Assembly: GCF_036417355.1 (NCBI RefSeq) | Contig: NZ_CP143889.1 | Coordinates: forward strand, 1,674,001 to 1,738,000 | DNA from: Akkermansia sp. RCC_12PD | GTDB taxonomy: Bacteria > Verrucomicrobiota > Verrucomicrobiia > Verrucomicrobiales > Akkermansiaceae | Reading direction: 5' to 3' | DNA length: 64,000 nucleotides | Shown: in pieces, positions 1 to 9,352 of the stretch | Layout of the letters: each line of letters starts with the position of its first letter | How positions within the stretch are numbered: the stretch's first letter is position 1 | Program-made: the position numbers and the translations under genes | The notes under the pieces: generated by a model | Databases searched by the model: none | What the model saw: only the letters and a program-made list of their open reading frames with translations | Told to the model about the DNA's origin: nothing

Positions 1-236
1 GGGCAGCAGTACTGGCTGCTGTAGCACCTGGTGAACATGATGCCCTGTTCGGCAAGACGGTCGATGTTGGGCGTTTTGACTAGGCTCTCGCCGTAGCATC
101 CCAGCAACCCCATGCCCATGTCGTCCGCATAAATGAGGATGATGTTGGGTTTGGGCGGGGGTACGGCTGCCTGGGATAGGCCGGCGGTCATCAAAAGGGC
201 CGTCTGCAGGAAGAGTCGCAGGAAAGTGTGCATCAT
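1..236 (-). CDS. Secreted sulfatase, N-terminal fragment (cut by window edge)
   Basis: The minus strand opens at ATG 236 (a second ATG follows directly) and reads 78 codons to the window edge. Residues 1-24 form a signal peptide (MMHTFLRLFLQTALLMTAGL...QA). After it comes the alkaline-phosphatase-fold sulfatase start, PNIILIYADDMGMGLLGCYG, with the metal-binding Asp pair at 38-39, followed by TPNIDRLAEQGIMFT. The fragment ends YCC plus the first two bases of a Pro codon. That matches the start of the sulfatase C-x-P-x-R motif, so Cys77 is the likely residue converted to formylglycine. Export and a cysteine-type active site would require an anaerobic-type maturase, which is not in the window. 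A role in sulfated glycan (mucin) desulfation is inferred; the substrate cannot be read from this fragment. Confidence 0.88.
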   Translation of the reverse strand, partial: MMHTFLRLFLQTALLMTAGLSQAAVPPPKPNIILIYADDMGMGLLGCYGESLVKTPNIDRLAEQGIMFTRCYSSQYCC

Positions 237-268
237 AAGTAGTACGGCAGGGACAATTTCCTCTATCG

Positions 269-309
269 ATAAATAAAAAGCCGCCCGGAAACTACTTTTC
301 CGGACGGCT
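269..309 (-). terminator. Rho-independent terminator after argG
   Basis: On the minus strand a 12-bp stem with one mismatch (AGCCGTCCGGAA / TTCCGGGCGGCT, 279-309) is followed by TTTTTATTTA. It lies just after the argG stop and before the sulfatase start, so the sulfatase needs its own promoter. Confidence 0.85.
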
Positions 310-327
310 GGCAAAAAGTCGGTGCCT

Positions 328-1620
<1,293 letters not shown>

Positions 1621-2026
1621 GTACGTCAGTGATTAGTGTGCGCGGCCATGATGCCCCATTCCCTTTCCGGTGGAAAGGACAAAATCGTCTTGTACGGCGT
1701 CCTTTTTCAATATTCCCTTCCGGAAGGGGCAGGAGGGGATGGGCGGAGTTTTTGTCCTGGTCCGCCAGGGTGGGGACGGGGAGGGAGCAGGAAGAGAAAA
1801 GGGGAAGAAGGAAGGCTTCCCGGAAGGGCGGGGAAGCGGGAGTTCCAGAGATGGTTAGGAAGTGTTAAGCAATTCCGGGCGTCCTTTCCCGGAACGGGTT
1901 CCCCGGCGGCGTTCTCCGCGGTCCGTTTATGGAAGAGGCAGGTATTCAGAGTCATAGATGTATGGACGGGAAAAGGCCGGATGACATTGAAAACAGCTTG
2001 AATTTGATGAAATTGAAAAAAAGCGC
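1621..2026. other. Gene-free spacer between argG and rpsN
   Basis: This is the divergent spacer upstream of argG and rpsN. Several open frames cross it, but none has a recognisable protein, codon pattern or start site. The middle, about 1720-1860, is strongly purine-rich on the plus strand (runs of GGA, GAAG and GGGG). I see no RNA gene. Confidence 0.5.
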
Positions 2027-2055
2027 TTGATTTTTCACTGCGGGGCCTCTACTTA
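2027..2055 (+). promoter_or_regulatory. Candidate sigma70-type promoter of rpsN
   Basis: TTGATT (2027-2032), 17-base spacer, TACTTA (2050-2055). The -10 box ends 13 bases before the rpsN ATG at 2069. No Shine-Dalgarno sequence is visible in that short leader. Confidence 0.35.
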
Positions 2056-2068
2056 TTCCGCCGAACTT

Positions 2069-2338
2069 ATGGCTAAGAAGAGCTGGATAGCAAGAGACAA
2101 GAAAAAGGCTGACACCGTCAAGCGCTACGCAGAGCTGCGCGAGCAATTGAAGGCTGAGAAGGATTATATCGGTTTAACCATGTTGCCCCGCAATGCAAGC
2201 CCGACCCGTATGGTCAACCGCTGCCTTGTTTCGGGCCGCCGCCGTGCATTCATCCGCCGCTTCAAGCTTTCCCGTATTTCCTTCCGCGAACTGGCCAACG
2301 CCGGCATGATCCCCGGTGTGACCAAGTCCAGCTGGTAA
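2069..2338 (+). CDS. rpsN: 30S ribosomal protein S14
   Basis: The protein has 89 residues ([20 protein letters not shown]...). It has the S14 signature in its C-terminal half ([21 protein letters not shown], then [25 protein letters not shown]). This is the long, zinc-independent form: the two CxxC pairs of the short zinc form are absent. S14 binds 16S rRNA in the 30S head. The open frame extends upstream, but ATG 2069 gives the canonical MAKKS start. The gene stands alone rather than in an S10/spc-type ribosomal cluster, and a terminator follows. Confidence 0.96.
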   Translation: MAKKSWIARDKKKADTVKRYAELREQLKAEKDYIGLTMLPRNASPTRMVNRCLVSGRRRAFIRRFKLSRISFRELANAGMIPGVTKSSW

Positions 2339-2373
2339 GAGAGGAAAAGGTTGCAGCCTTACAAAGATTTTGA

Positions 2374-2406
2374 CGCTAGGCTGATTTTTATTTAGCCTAG
2401 CGTTTT
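2374..2406 (+). terminator. Rho-independent terminator after rpsN
   Basis: A perfect 9-bp stem CGCTAGGCT / AGCCTAGCG with an 11-base AT-rich loop is followed by TTTT (2403-2406). It ends only three bases before the ATG of the next gene at 2410. Confidence 0.75.
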
Positions 2407-2409
2407 GCT

Positions 2410-2670
2410 ATGCCCATATACGAGTATATTTCCGAACACCCCGACGATCCCGAACAGTCCTGTCCGGTGTGCCGCCGCGGTTTCGAATTGCGGAGGCCCG
2501 TGGACCGTGCGCCGCTTGAAAAGTGCCTGGTGTGCAAGCACCCGGTGCGCAAGGTGGTCAGCCGGGTGAATGTTCCGGAAATCACCAAGCCCCTGTCCGT
2601 TTCCGACGCCAAGGCCGCCGGCTTTACCGTGCTGGAAAAACGGGACAAGGGTGTTTATGAAAAATTGTGA
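2410..2670 (+). CDS. FmdB-family zinc-ribbon protein
   Basis: This is an 86-residue cytosolic protein that starts MPIYEYISEHPDD, the hallmark N-terminus of the FmdB/putative regulatory zinc-ribbon family. Two CxxC knuckles (CPVC at about 18-21 and CLVC at about 39-42) should bind one zinc ion. After them come KVVSRVNVPEI and a segment resembling the FmdB C-terminal helix. Family members are small proteins of unclear, probably regulatory or assembly-related, function, so no specific role is claimed. The ATG sits directly behind the rpsN terminator, leaving no room for a conventional leader. Confidence 0.82.
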   Translation: MPIYEYISEHPDDPEQSCPVCRRGFELRRPVDRAPLEKCLVCKHPVRKVVSRVNVPEITKPLSVSDAKAAGFTVLEKRDKGVYEKL

Positions 2671-2723
2671 CGTACAAAGCGTGTGCATGAGAACGGTTTT
2701 TCCCGTATTTTAAATCCAACGGA

Positions 2724-4136
2724 ATGAGTGATCCAGACCCTCTGAGTATTCTTGCGGCCTCCGGGGCCGCTGAAGTGCCGGTTATTGAACCGGCGCTGGG
2801 TGGGATAGCGCTGGCAATGGCCGGCCTTGTCCTTTTCTTATTATTGAATGCGTTTTTCGTGGCGAGCGAGTTCGCCCTGATGAAAGTACGCGAAAGCCAG
2901 CTGCACGCCGAAGAAGGCGCCACGGCGCGGACGAGAAGGAAGCTGGTCCTCGCTAAAAAGGCGGTCAGGCACCTGGACCTGTATTTGTCCGCCTGCCAGA
3001 TAGGCATCACGCTTTCCTCCCTGGCGCTGGGCTTTTTGGGCGCTCCGTTCGTGGCGGAGCTGACGGCACCCTTTCTATACTCCCTGGGCCTGGAAGCCTC
3101 CGCGCCCGTTTACTGGGCGGCCCTGGTTCTTACCTTCCTTTTCTTTGCCTGTTGCCATGTGGTTCTGGGGGAATTCCTTCCCAAGTGCATGGCGGTCCGG
3201 CATCCCGGCAAGTCCGTCATGGCGGTGGCCCCCCTGCTGTATTCCTTTTATGGGGTGTTCAAATATACGGGCATTCTCGGCCTGACCAACGGAATCGCCC
3301 GGTTTATCATGAAATACCTGCTGGGAATTGATCCCGGAGCGGCGGCGTGTACTGTGCACAGCACGGATGAACTGATGTACTTGGTGGAGGAGAGCGAGCG
3401 CTCCCGCGAACTGACCCGGCAAGAGGCGGAAATCTCCAAGAACGCGCTTGAATTAAACGATATGTGCGTGAAGGACGTCATGACGCCGCGTTCCGAAGTG
3501 GATGTGATGGACCTGACGGCTCCCTTTGAACAGAACTGGGCTCTGGCGCGGGAATCATGGCATACCCGTTTTCCGCTGGTGGAGGGAGACCATCTGGACG
3601 AGGTGAAGGGCTGGGTGCACGTGAAGGATCTGCTCAAGCTCGTGGGCCAGGATAATCCTGACCTGATGAGTGTGAAGCGGGAATTGCGCGTGGTGCCGGA
3701 TACGATGCCCCTGGACAGCCTGCTGACTTTCTTTTTGAAGGAGCACGCCCATTTTGCCCTGGTGGTGGATGAATTCGGCGATTCCATCGGCCTCGTGTTC
3801 CTGGACGACATTTTGGAACAGATCGTGGGCGATGACATTCAGGATGAATTTGACCGGGATGAAATGCGCGAATTTGTCAAGACGGGCAAGGATACTTATG
3901 CCGTGAATGGCGCCGTCACCCTGTTTGACCTGGCGGACTATCTGCCGGAGATGGACCTGGATTGTCCTGGTGTGACCACGCTGGGCGGCTACATGATCAG
4001 CCAGCTGGGGCATATTCCGGAGGAAGGGGAGGAATTGAAAATAGGCCGTTACCGGGCTGTGGTGACGGGATCGGACGGCAGAAGGATCACGCAGATTTTG
4101 TTGACCAGGCTGCCGGAGGAGCAGGAGGAGAAATAA
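2724..4136 (+). CDS. CorC/HlyC-type CNNM-CBS membrane protein
   Basis: The 470-residue inner-membrane protein has a DUF21/CNNM transmembrane domain (about residues 20-190, with four hydrophobic segments and the pattern LNAFFVASEFALMKVRESQL). Next come paired CBS domains (about 225-345; VKDVMTPRSEVDVMD, then the second repeat ending VVDEFGDSIGLVFLDDILEQIVGDD). The C-terminal CorC_HlyC domain (about 360-460) carries the typical VNGAVTLFDLADYLP segment and an LGGYMISQLGHIPEEGEELKIGRY pattern. Relatives include magnesium/cobalt efflux or membrane-integrity proteins once called haemolysins; the transported ion here is not determined. It runs four bases ahead of rnhB, suggesting co-transcription. 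Confidence 0.9.
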   Translation: MSDPDPLSILAASGAAEVPVIEPALGGIALAMAGLVLFLLLNAFFVASEFALMKVRESQLHAEEGATARTRRKLVLAKKAVRHLDLYLSACQIGITLSSLALGFLGAPFVAELTAPFLYSLGLEASAPVYWAALVLTFLFFACCHVVLGEFLPKCMAVRHPGKSVMAVAPLLYSFYGVFKYTGILGLTNGIARFIMKYLLGIDPGAAACTVHSTDELMYLVEESERSRELTRQEAEISKNALELNDMCVKDVMTPRSEVDVMDLTAPFEQNWALARESWHTRFPLVEGDHLDEVKGWVHVKDLLKLVGQDNPDLMSVKRELRVVPDTMPLDSLLTFFLKEHAHFALVVDEFGDSIGLVFLDDILEQIVGDDIQDEFDRDEMREFVKTGKDTYAVNGAVTLFDLADYLPEMDLDCPGVTTLGGYMISQLGHIPEEGEELKIGRYRAVVTGSDGRRITQILLTRLPEEQEEK

Positions 4137-4140
4137 TCCC

Positions 4141-4779
4141 ATGGCGGAAAGATCACACCCGGACATGAGTTTTGAAACGGAGGCGCGGGCTTCCGGCTTC
4201 CTGCACGTGGCTGGGGTGGATGAGGCCGGACGCGGCCCGCTGGCCGGTCCCGTGGTGGCCGGTGCCGTGATTCTGCCGCAGCATCTGGAAGGCCTTCCCG
4301 GCTTGAACGATTCCAAGCAGCTCACCGCCGCCAAACGGGAGGCCCTGTTTGCCGCCCTGCTGGAACGTGCGGACGTGTATTGTTCCGTGGGCATTGCCTC
4401 CACGGAGGAGATCGATCGGCTCAATATTCTGCGCGCCACCCATCTGGCGATGGCCCGCGCCGTGGAGGGGCTTTCCCTGCGGCCGGATTTCTGCCTGGTG
4501 GACGGACTCCCCGTGAAGGGACTGCCCGTGCCGCACCGCGCCATTGTGAAGGGGGACGGCAGAAGCCTGTCCATCGCCGCCGCCAGCGTGCTGGCCAAGG
4601 TAACGCGCGACCGGATGATGACGGAGGCGGACGCCGAGTTTCCGCAGTATGGTTTTGCAAAACACAAGGGGTATGGCACCAAGGTTCACATGGAGGCCCT
4701 GCGGAAGCATGGGCCTTGTCCGCTGCATCGCCGCTCGTTTGCGCCTGTTTCACAGATGGAATTGTCCCTGCCTGAATAG
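4141..4779 (+). CDS. rnhB: Ribonuclease HII
   Basis: The 212-residue enzyme cleaves the RNA strand of RNA-DNA hybrids and starts removal of misincorporated ribonucleotides. The active-site block VDEAGRGPLAGPVVAGAV carries the DE pair at about residues 27-28. NDSKQLTAAKRE is the conserved substrate-binding segment. CLVDG (Asp about 118) and AAASVLAKVTRDRMM complete the catalytic core. It begins 5 bases after the CorC-like gene stops and is followed at once by yraN, a common pairing in bacteria. Confidence 0.96.
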   Translation: MAERSHPDMSFETEARASGFLHVAGVDEAGRGPLAGPVVAGAVILPQHLEGLPGLNDSKQLTAAKREALFAALLERADVYCSVGIASTEEIDRLNILRATHLAMARAVEGLSLRPDFCLVDGLPVKGLPVPHRAIVKGDGRSLSIAAASVLAKVTRDRMMTEADAEFPQYGFAKHKGYGTKVHMEALRKHGPCPLHRRSFAPVSQMELSLPE

Positions 4780-4783
4780 GGAG

Positions 4784-5164
4784 GTGCGGAGTACGGACTG
4801 GCTGGGCGCTTACGGGGAGCTGGCTGCGGCCTCTTTCCTGCGCGCGGCTGGCTGTTCCGTTTTACGGAGGAATTGGCGTCCCGTCCGCGGAGGGGAGATT
4901 GATTTGGTGTGCCGTGACGGAGCCTGCCTTGTCTTTGTGGAGGTGAAAACGCGCACGCATGGCGGCTACGGGGGAGCGCGCCGGGCCGTGAATGCCCGCA
5001 AGCGCGCCCTGATCCGCCAGGGAGCGGCTGAATGGCTGCGCCAGCTTCCGGACACGGTCCCCTTCCGCTACGATATTGTGGAAGTCATGTACCGGGAAGG
5101 TGAAGTTCCGGAAATCACGCGCCTTTGCGGAGCGTTTGGAGAGCGGGACTTGGCGGCGTCATGA
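4784..5164 (+). CDS. yraN: YraN/UPF0102-family nuclease-like protein
   Basis: The protein of about 126 residues has the UPF0102 pattern: [25 protein letters not shown], then [22 protein letters not shown] (the D...ExK core of a PD-(D/E)XK fold), then a C-terminal FRYDIVEVM segment. The biochemical role of YraN is not firmly known; its fold suggests nucleic-acid cleavage. The frame is open far upstream inside rnhB, but similarity starts only near TDWLGAYGE. The first plausible start is therefore GTG 4784, four bases after the rnhB stop; it lacks a well-spaced ribosome site and is uncertain. Its 3' end overlaps the convergent copper ATPase by six bases. Confidence 0.85.
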   Translation: MRSTDWLGAYGELAAASFLRAAGCSVLRRNWRPVRGGEIDLVCRDGACLVFVEVKTRTHGGYGGARRAVNARKRALIRQGAAEWLRQLPDTVPFRYDIVEVMYREGEVPEITRLCGAFGERDLAAS

Positions 5165-7405
5165 AAAATGCCGCAGGCGCAGGGCGTTGAGGATGACGGA
5201 AACGGAACTCAGGCACATGGCCGCCGCCGCAATGACCGGGGAGAGCAGGATGCCCCAGAAGGGATAAAGGACGCCCGCGGCTATGGGGATGCCCAGTGCG
5301 TTGTATATGAAGGCAAAGCCCAGGTTGGACTTCATGTTATTCACGGTGGTGGTGGAAAGGGCGAAGGCCTTGGAGATGACCAGCAGGTTCCCCTTCACCA
5401 GCGTGACGCCGCAGCTCTGCATGGCTACGTCCGACCCCGTTCCCATGGCGATGCCCACGTCCGCCTCCGCCAGCGCGGGGGCGTCGTTCACGCCGTCGCC
5501 GGCCATGGCAACCACGCTTCCCTGCTTTTTGAGGCTGGAGACCAGAGATTGCTTGTCCGCCGGGGACATGCCTCCGTGGTATTCGGGAATTTCCAGTTCC
5601 TGCGCCACGGCTTCCACCGTTGCCGGCGCGTCTCCGGAGGCGATGATGATGCGGATGCCGCGCGCCTTCAGGTCCGCAAGAGCCCTGCGCGTATTGTCGC
5701 GGATTTTGTCCGCCAGGGAGAACGCCCCCGCCGCCTGTCCGTCCAGCGCGGCAAAAACGGTCACGCGGCCCTGCCGGCGCTGTTCATCCACCCACGGAGC
5801 CAGGGAGGAGATGTCCACGCCCTGTTTCTGCATCATGTCCCCGGTGCCCAGGGATACCTTGCTGCCCTGGATGGTTCCGGCCACGCCCCCGCCGGGGAAG
5901 GACTGGAAGTCCGCAACGGAGTCCAGGGGGAGTTTTTCATCCCGCGCCCTCTGGACGAAGGCGCGCGCAATGGGATGTTCGCTGCCTTGTTCCAGGGAGG
6001 CGCATTGGGCAAGCAGCTTGTCCATGTTCATGCCGCCTGCCGTGGTGACGTTGACGAGGGAGGGCCTGCCTTCCGTGAGGGTTCCGGTTTTGTCCATGAC
6101 CAGGGTGTTCACCTTGTGCATGGTTTCCAGGGAAGCCGCGTCCCGGAACAGGATGCCCAGGGAGGCCGCTTTTCCGGAAGCCACCATCATGGACATGGGG
6201 GTAGCCAGTCCCAGGGCGCACGGGCATGCCACAATCAGGACGGCCACGGCGTTCACCAGCCCGTGCGGCCAGCTCGGCTGCGGCCCCCAGAATCCCCAGA
6301 CGAAGAATGTGAGTATGGCGACCGCCGCCACGGCAAGGACAAAGTAGCGCGCCACCTTGTCCGCCGGCCGCTGCATGGGGGCCTTTGTCCTCTGGGCCTG
6401 GGCCACCAGGCTGACGATGCGTGCCAGCACGGTGCCGTCCCCCACTTCCCGGGCCGTCATGGTGAAGGTGCCCGTGGTGTTCAGCGTGGCGCCGATCAAC
6501 GTGTCTCCGGGAACGTGGGTGACGGGAATGGGTTCCCCCGTGAGCATGGATTCATCCACATCGCTCCCTCCGTCCTTCAGGATGCCGTCCACGGGAATCT
6601 TTTCTCCCGGTTTTACCCTCAGCACGTCGCCGGGCTGGACTTCCTTCAGGGGAATGTCGCTCTCCACGCCGTTGGGCAGCACGAGGTGCGCCGTGGAGGG
6701 GGCCAGGTTCATCAGCGACCTGATGGCTTCCGCCGTGCGGGACCTGGCCTTCAATTCCAGGACCTGCCCGAGCAGGCTCAGGGAGATGATGATGGCCGCC
6801 GCTTCATAATACACGGGTACGTGGCCGTCGCGGACGAAGACCGCAGGAAACCATCCGGGCATGATCGTAGCCGCCAGACTGTACAGGAAGGCGACGGAAG
6901 TTCCGGCTCCGATCAGCGTCCACATATTGGGATTGCGCGTTTTAACGGATTCCCAGCCACGGATCAGCAGCGGCTTGCCCGCCCACAGGACTACGGGGGC
7001 GGCCAGCAGCAGTTCCACCCAGTTCTGCACCCCTGGATTCAGCCATGCGGCGATGTGGCCGCCCATGGAAATGGCAAAGAGCACGATCACCAGCGGGAGG
7101 GAAATGTAGAAGCGCCTGCGGAAGTCGTCCAGTTCCCTGTTGTCCTGCGGGGCGGCGGAAGGAAGCACGGGTTCAAGCGTCATGCCGCATATAGGGCACG
7201 AACCGGGATGGTTCTGCCGGATTTGGGGATGCATGGGGCAGGTGTAAACGGCGCCGGAAGGGGAGGGGCCTGGGGAAGAAGGAAGCATGTCCATTCCCTT
7301 CATATTCATGCCCCCGAGGGGTGAGGAAGAATGGGAAAGAGCCTGTTCCGGGACCTCGTTTTTGCCGGAATCATGCCGGCAATGTGAGCAGTTCGTCATG
7401 TCCAT
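5159..7405 (-). CDS. copA: Copper-translocating P-type ATPase (P1B-1)
   Basis: This is an inner-membrane pump of about 748 residues that exports Cu(I) using ATP. The N-terminus is Cys/His/Met-rich ([18 protein letters not shown]). It is followed by a heavy-metal-binding domain ([22 protein letters not shown]) in place of the usual MXCXXC HMA domains. P-type motifs appear in order: TGEPIPV, the membrane [12 protein letters not shown] (CPC), the phosphorylation site DKTGTLTEG, the SEHPIA nucleotide motif and [12 protein letters not shown] (in FIYNALG) and MCLSS in the last helices are the P1B-1 copper residues. The frame opens at TTG 7444, but ATG 7405 (or 7399) starts the conserved MDMTNCSHC and is preferred. 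Confidence 0.93.
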   Translation of the reverse strand: MDMTNCSHCRHDSGKNEVPEQALSHSSSPLGGMNMKGMDMLPSSPGPSPSGAVYTCPMHPQIRQNHPGSCPICGMTLEPVLPSAAPQDNRELDDFRRRFYISLPLVIVLFAISMGGHIAAWLNPGVQNWVELLLAAPVVLWAGKPLLIRGWESVKTRNPNMWTLIGAGTSVAFLYSLAATIMPGWFPAVFVRDGHVPVYYEAAAIIISLSLLGQVLELKARSRTAEAIRSLMNLAPSTAHLVLPNGVESDIPLKEVQPGDVLRVKPGEKIPVDGILKDGGSDVDESMLTGEPIPVTHVPGDTLIGATLNTTGTFTMTAREVGDGTVLARIVSLVAQAQRTKAPMQRPADKVARYFVLAVAAVAILTFFVWGFWGPQPSWPHGLVNAVAVLIVACPCALGLATPMSMMVASGKAASLGILFRDAASLETMHKVNTLVMDKTGTLTEGRPSLVNVTTAGGMNMDKLLAQCASLEQGSEHPIARAFVQRARDEKLPLDSVADFQSFPGGGVAGTIQGSKVSLGTGDMMQKQGVDISSLAPWVDEQRRQGRVTVFAALDGQAAGAFSLADKIRDNTRRALADLKARGIRIIIASGDAPATVEAVAQELEIPEYHGGMSPADKQSLVSSLKKQGSVVAMAGDGVNDAPALAEADVGIAMGTGSDVAMQSCGVTLVKGNLLVISKAFALSTTTVNNMKSNLGFAFIYNALGIPIAAGVLYPFWGILLSPVIAAAAMCLSSVSVILNALRLRHFS

Positions 7406-7470
7406 ACGAAAAGTGAGACAGGACGCGGTCCCGTTCCGTTTCAAATGGGGCGTGATTGGGATAACGAAAA

Positions 7471-7510
7471 GGATTCATGCCCGCGGTTTTTCCGGAGCGG
7501 GCATGAATCC
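7471..7510 (-). terminator. Strong hairpin (terminator-like) between trpC-like gene and copA
   Basis: A perfect 14-bp inverted repeat, GGATTCATGCCCGC / GCGGGCATGAATCC with a 12-base loop, lies downstream of the trpC-like gene and upstream of copA, both on the minus strand. On that strand TTTT follows the stem, which suits a terminator, though the U-tract is short. Confidence 0.6.
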
Positions 7511-7514
7511 GCCA

Positions 7515-7533
7515 CACTATATTATATATAGTG
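7515..7533. repeat. AT-rich perfect palindrome
   Basis: The sequence CACTATAT-TAT-ATATAGTG is an 8-bp perfect stem with a 3-base loop in otherwise GC-rich DNA. It sits 19 bases after the trpC-like stop and about 110 bases before copA. It could be an operator or simply an AT-rich hairpin ahead of the terminator. Confidence 0.5.
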
Positions 7534-7552
7534 CAGGAAAGGGCCGGAAGGG

Positions 7553-8338
7553 TTATTCCGCCCTCAGGGCCAGGATGGCTTCCATGAATTCCTGGGGAAT
7601 GTCCAGGTGCGCCAGTTCGTCCCGGAGAATGACTCCGTTCGCGCCGGCATCCAGCATCCGGCGGGCGTCTTCCACGGTGCGGATTCCACCGGCGGAAAGA
7701 ACGGTGACGGAGGCGGGGAGTTCTTCAATCAGTCTTTCCGTGACTGCCGGATTGGCCTGAAGTGTGTGCGGGTCCGCGTTGTTGATGCAGACGAAGTCGG
7801 CTTCCAGATCCATGGCGGCTTCAAGCTCTTTCAGGGTATGGACTTCCATCATCACGTCCAGCCCCAGTCCGGTGGCCATGCGGTACAGGGGTTCCAGCTC
7901 CTTTTCCGGAACGGCCGCCACGAGGAGGTTGACGGCGTCCGCCCCGGTGACGATGGCCTGGCAGATTTGAACCGGGTGAATGAAGACGTCGCGCGCCATG
8001 ACGGGAATGGAACTTATCTTGGAAATAGCGGATACCATGTCCCAGGACCCGCCGTATACCTGCGGTTCCACCGCTATGGAGACGCCTTGCGCGCCGCCCT
8101 GCACGAACATGGAGTACTGGCGCCTGATGTCCATGTCCGCATGTGGGATCCCCTGCGCAGGATAGGCCCGGGAGATTTCCGGAATGACGGAGAGGCGGTC
8201 TTCGCTCAGGTCCACGGCGGTTCTGAATCCCGCATAGTCGTTCCTCAGGATGGCGGAGGCCCGCAATTTGCCTTCCAGGGGAAGGATTTTTTTCAAGTCG
8301 GCGCGTTTGCGCTCCAGAATGGCGTTTAAATAATCCAT
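7553..8338 (-). CDS. Indole-3-glycerol-phosphate synthase-like protein (divergent TrpC)
   Basis: The 261-residue protein has full-length TrpC similarity over a (beta/alpha)8 barrel: LNAILERKRADL at the start, IPEISRAYPAQG, GADAVNLLVAAV, VMMEVHTLKELE, VCINNAD and LSAGGIRTVEDARRMLDAGANGVI. Several residues needed for indole-glycerol-phosphate synthesis in known enzymes differ. The first catalytic Lys (EIKR-type motif) is Ser56. The second (LRKDF-type) aligns with Arg116. The Glu-Ser of the AESGI-type motif is Ala216-Gly217. Glu165 and Asn186 of the remaining set are kept. It may be a degenerate or re-purposed paralogue; whether it is the only TrpC in the genome cannot be seen here. It follows the UDG gene by three bases in one operon. 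Confidence 0.85.
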   Translation of the reverse strand: MDYLNAILERKRADLKKILPLEGKLRASAILRNDYAGFRTAVDLSEDRLSVIPEISRAYPAQGIPHADMDIRRQYSMFVQGGAQGVSIAVEPQVYGGSWDMVSAISKISSIPVMARDVFIHPVQICQAIVTGADAVNLLVAAVPEKELEPLYRMATGLGLDVMMEVHTLKELEAAMDLEADFVCINNADPHTLQANPAVTERLIEELPASVTVLSAGGIRTVEDARRMLDAGANGVILRDELAHLDIPQEFMEAILALRAE

Positions 8339-8341
8339 ATG

Positions 8342-9313
8342 TTACTTTCTGGGTAGGAAATAGGAACGCTGTTTGTCGGAGATGGGGAGCCCCGCCCGTT
8401 CCATGACGCACAGCATGTCTTCCCAGACCTTTCGCTTTTCCGAAATATCTTCCGTTCGCAGCAGGTAGCTGGGATTGTAGGTAACGCGCACGGGTGTGTC
8501 GAAAGCCGTGTGAAAGGTCCCCCGCAGCGCGGAAAGCGGCGTTTCCCCGGATTGGAGGATTCCCCTGGCGGCAATGGCGCCCAGGGCGACGACCACTTTC
8601 GGGCGCACCAGCATGATTTCCTCCCGGAGGATGGGGCGGGAAATTTCTATTTCCCGGTCGGTGGGGGGGCGGTTGTTGGTGAGTTGCCGGGGCAGAGAGG
8701 GACGGAACTTGACCAGATGGGTCAGGTAAATGTCCGAACGGGAAAGGCCCATGGCTTGGAGCATGGCGTCCAGCTTTTCTCCGGATGGTCCTGCCAGGGG
8801 CCTGCCCAGCTTTTCTTCATACAGTCCGGGAGCGTCCGTCACCATCATGATGTCCGCCCGTGGATTGCCGGAGGAAAAGACGGGGGTTTCCCGCAGGGAA
8901 TTCAGGTTTTTGAGGGGCGGCCAGTGCAGCACCAGTTCACGGAGGGAGGCAAGCTTTTCTTCTTCCGTTTCCCCTTCCAGATCAAAGGCCACGTGGCGCG
9001 GAACGGCTGGTTCCTCTTCTGTTCCCCCGGAATGTACGCCGTTGAGGATGGCCCTGAGTTCGTTGCCGAAGGAGATTTCATCCACGGAAGCGGGTTCGGA
9101 ACTTTCCGGAACTCCCTCGGGATGGGGATGTTCCATGCCGGAAACGGGCGCAGGGGGGGCGGAAATGTCTCCCCGGGCCAGCCGGCGCGCTTCAATTACC
9201 CACTGCCTCAGGACTTTCCGGGCCTCTTCCGTCACAGGCGCATGCTCCACGCCTCTGGATAACAAAGAGCGCAGATAGTCAAGGGTAAGGTGTTGGGGCA
9301 GGCCGGCGGACAT
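8342..9313 (-). CDS. Family 4-like uracil-DNA glycosylase with no Fe-S cysteines
   Basis: Residues 1-140 of the 323-residue protein are an unrecognised acidic/proline-rich extension. The UDG superfamily domain (about 150-310) has motif 1 as TDAPGLYEEKLGRPLAGPSGEKLD, a central LGAIAARGIL and LRGTF, and motif 2 as NPSYLLR where family 4 usually has HPAxLL. Family 4/5 enzymes normally hold a 4Fe-4S cluster with four Cys. Here the N-terminal pair is absent, Phe203 and Ser225 sit where the other two are expected, and Cys302 is the only cysteine in the protein. Uracil excision is therefore inferred from fold, not proven. It heads the operon with the TrpC-like gene. Confidence 0.85.
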   Translation of the reverse strand: MSAGLPQHLTLDYLRSLLSRGVEHAPVTEEARKVLRQWVIEARRLARGDISAPPAPVSGMEHPHPEGVPESSEPASVDEISFGNELRAILNGVHSGGTEEEPAVPRHVAFDLEGETEEEKLASLRELVLHWPPLKNLNSLRETPVFSSGNPRADIMMVTDAPGLYEEKLGRPLAGPSGEKLDAMLQAMGLSRSDIYLTHLVKFRPSLPRQLTNNRPPTDREIEISRPILREEIMLVRPKVVVALGAIAARGILQSGETPLSALRGTFHTAFDTPVRVTYNPSYLLRTEDISEKRKVWEDMLCVMERAGLPISDKQRSYFLPRK

Positions 9314-9324
9314 GTTTGGCCGGA

Positions 9325-9352
9325 ATTATAATCTATTTCCCTGTGGATGCAA
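9325..9352 (-). promoter_or_regulatory. Promoter of the UDG/TrpC-like operon
   Basis: On the minus strand TTGCAT (9352-9347), 16-base spacer, TATAAT (9330-9325), a near-consensus sigma70-type promoter. The -10 box ends 11 bases before the ATG at 9313, leaving a leader too short for a normal ribosome-binding site. Confidence 0.6.

Noticed and set aside
1636-2001. 121-codon open frame between argG and rpsN
   Set aside because: Low-complexity purine-rich sequence, no conserved features, and it runs through a likely promoter region.
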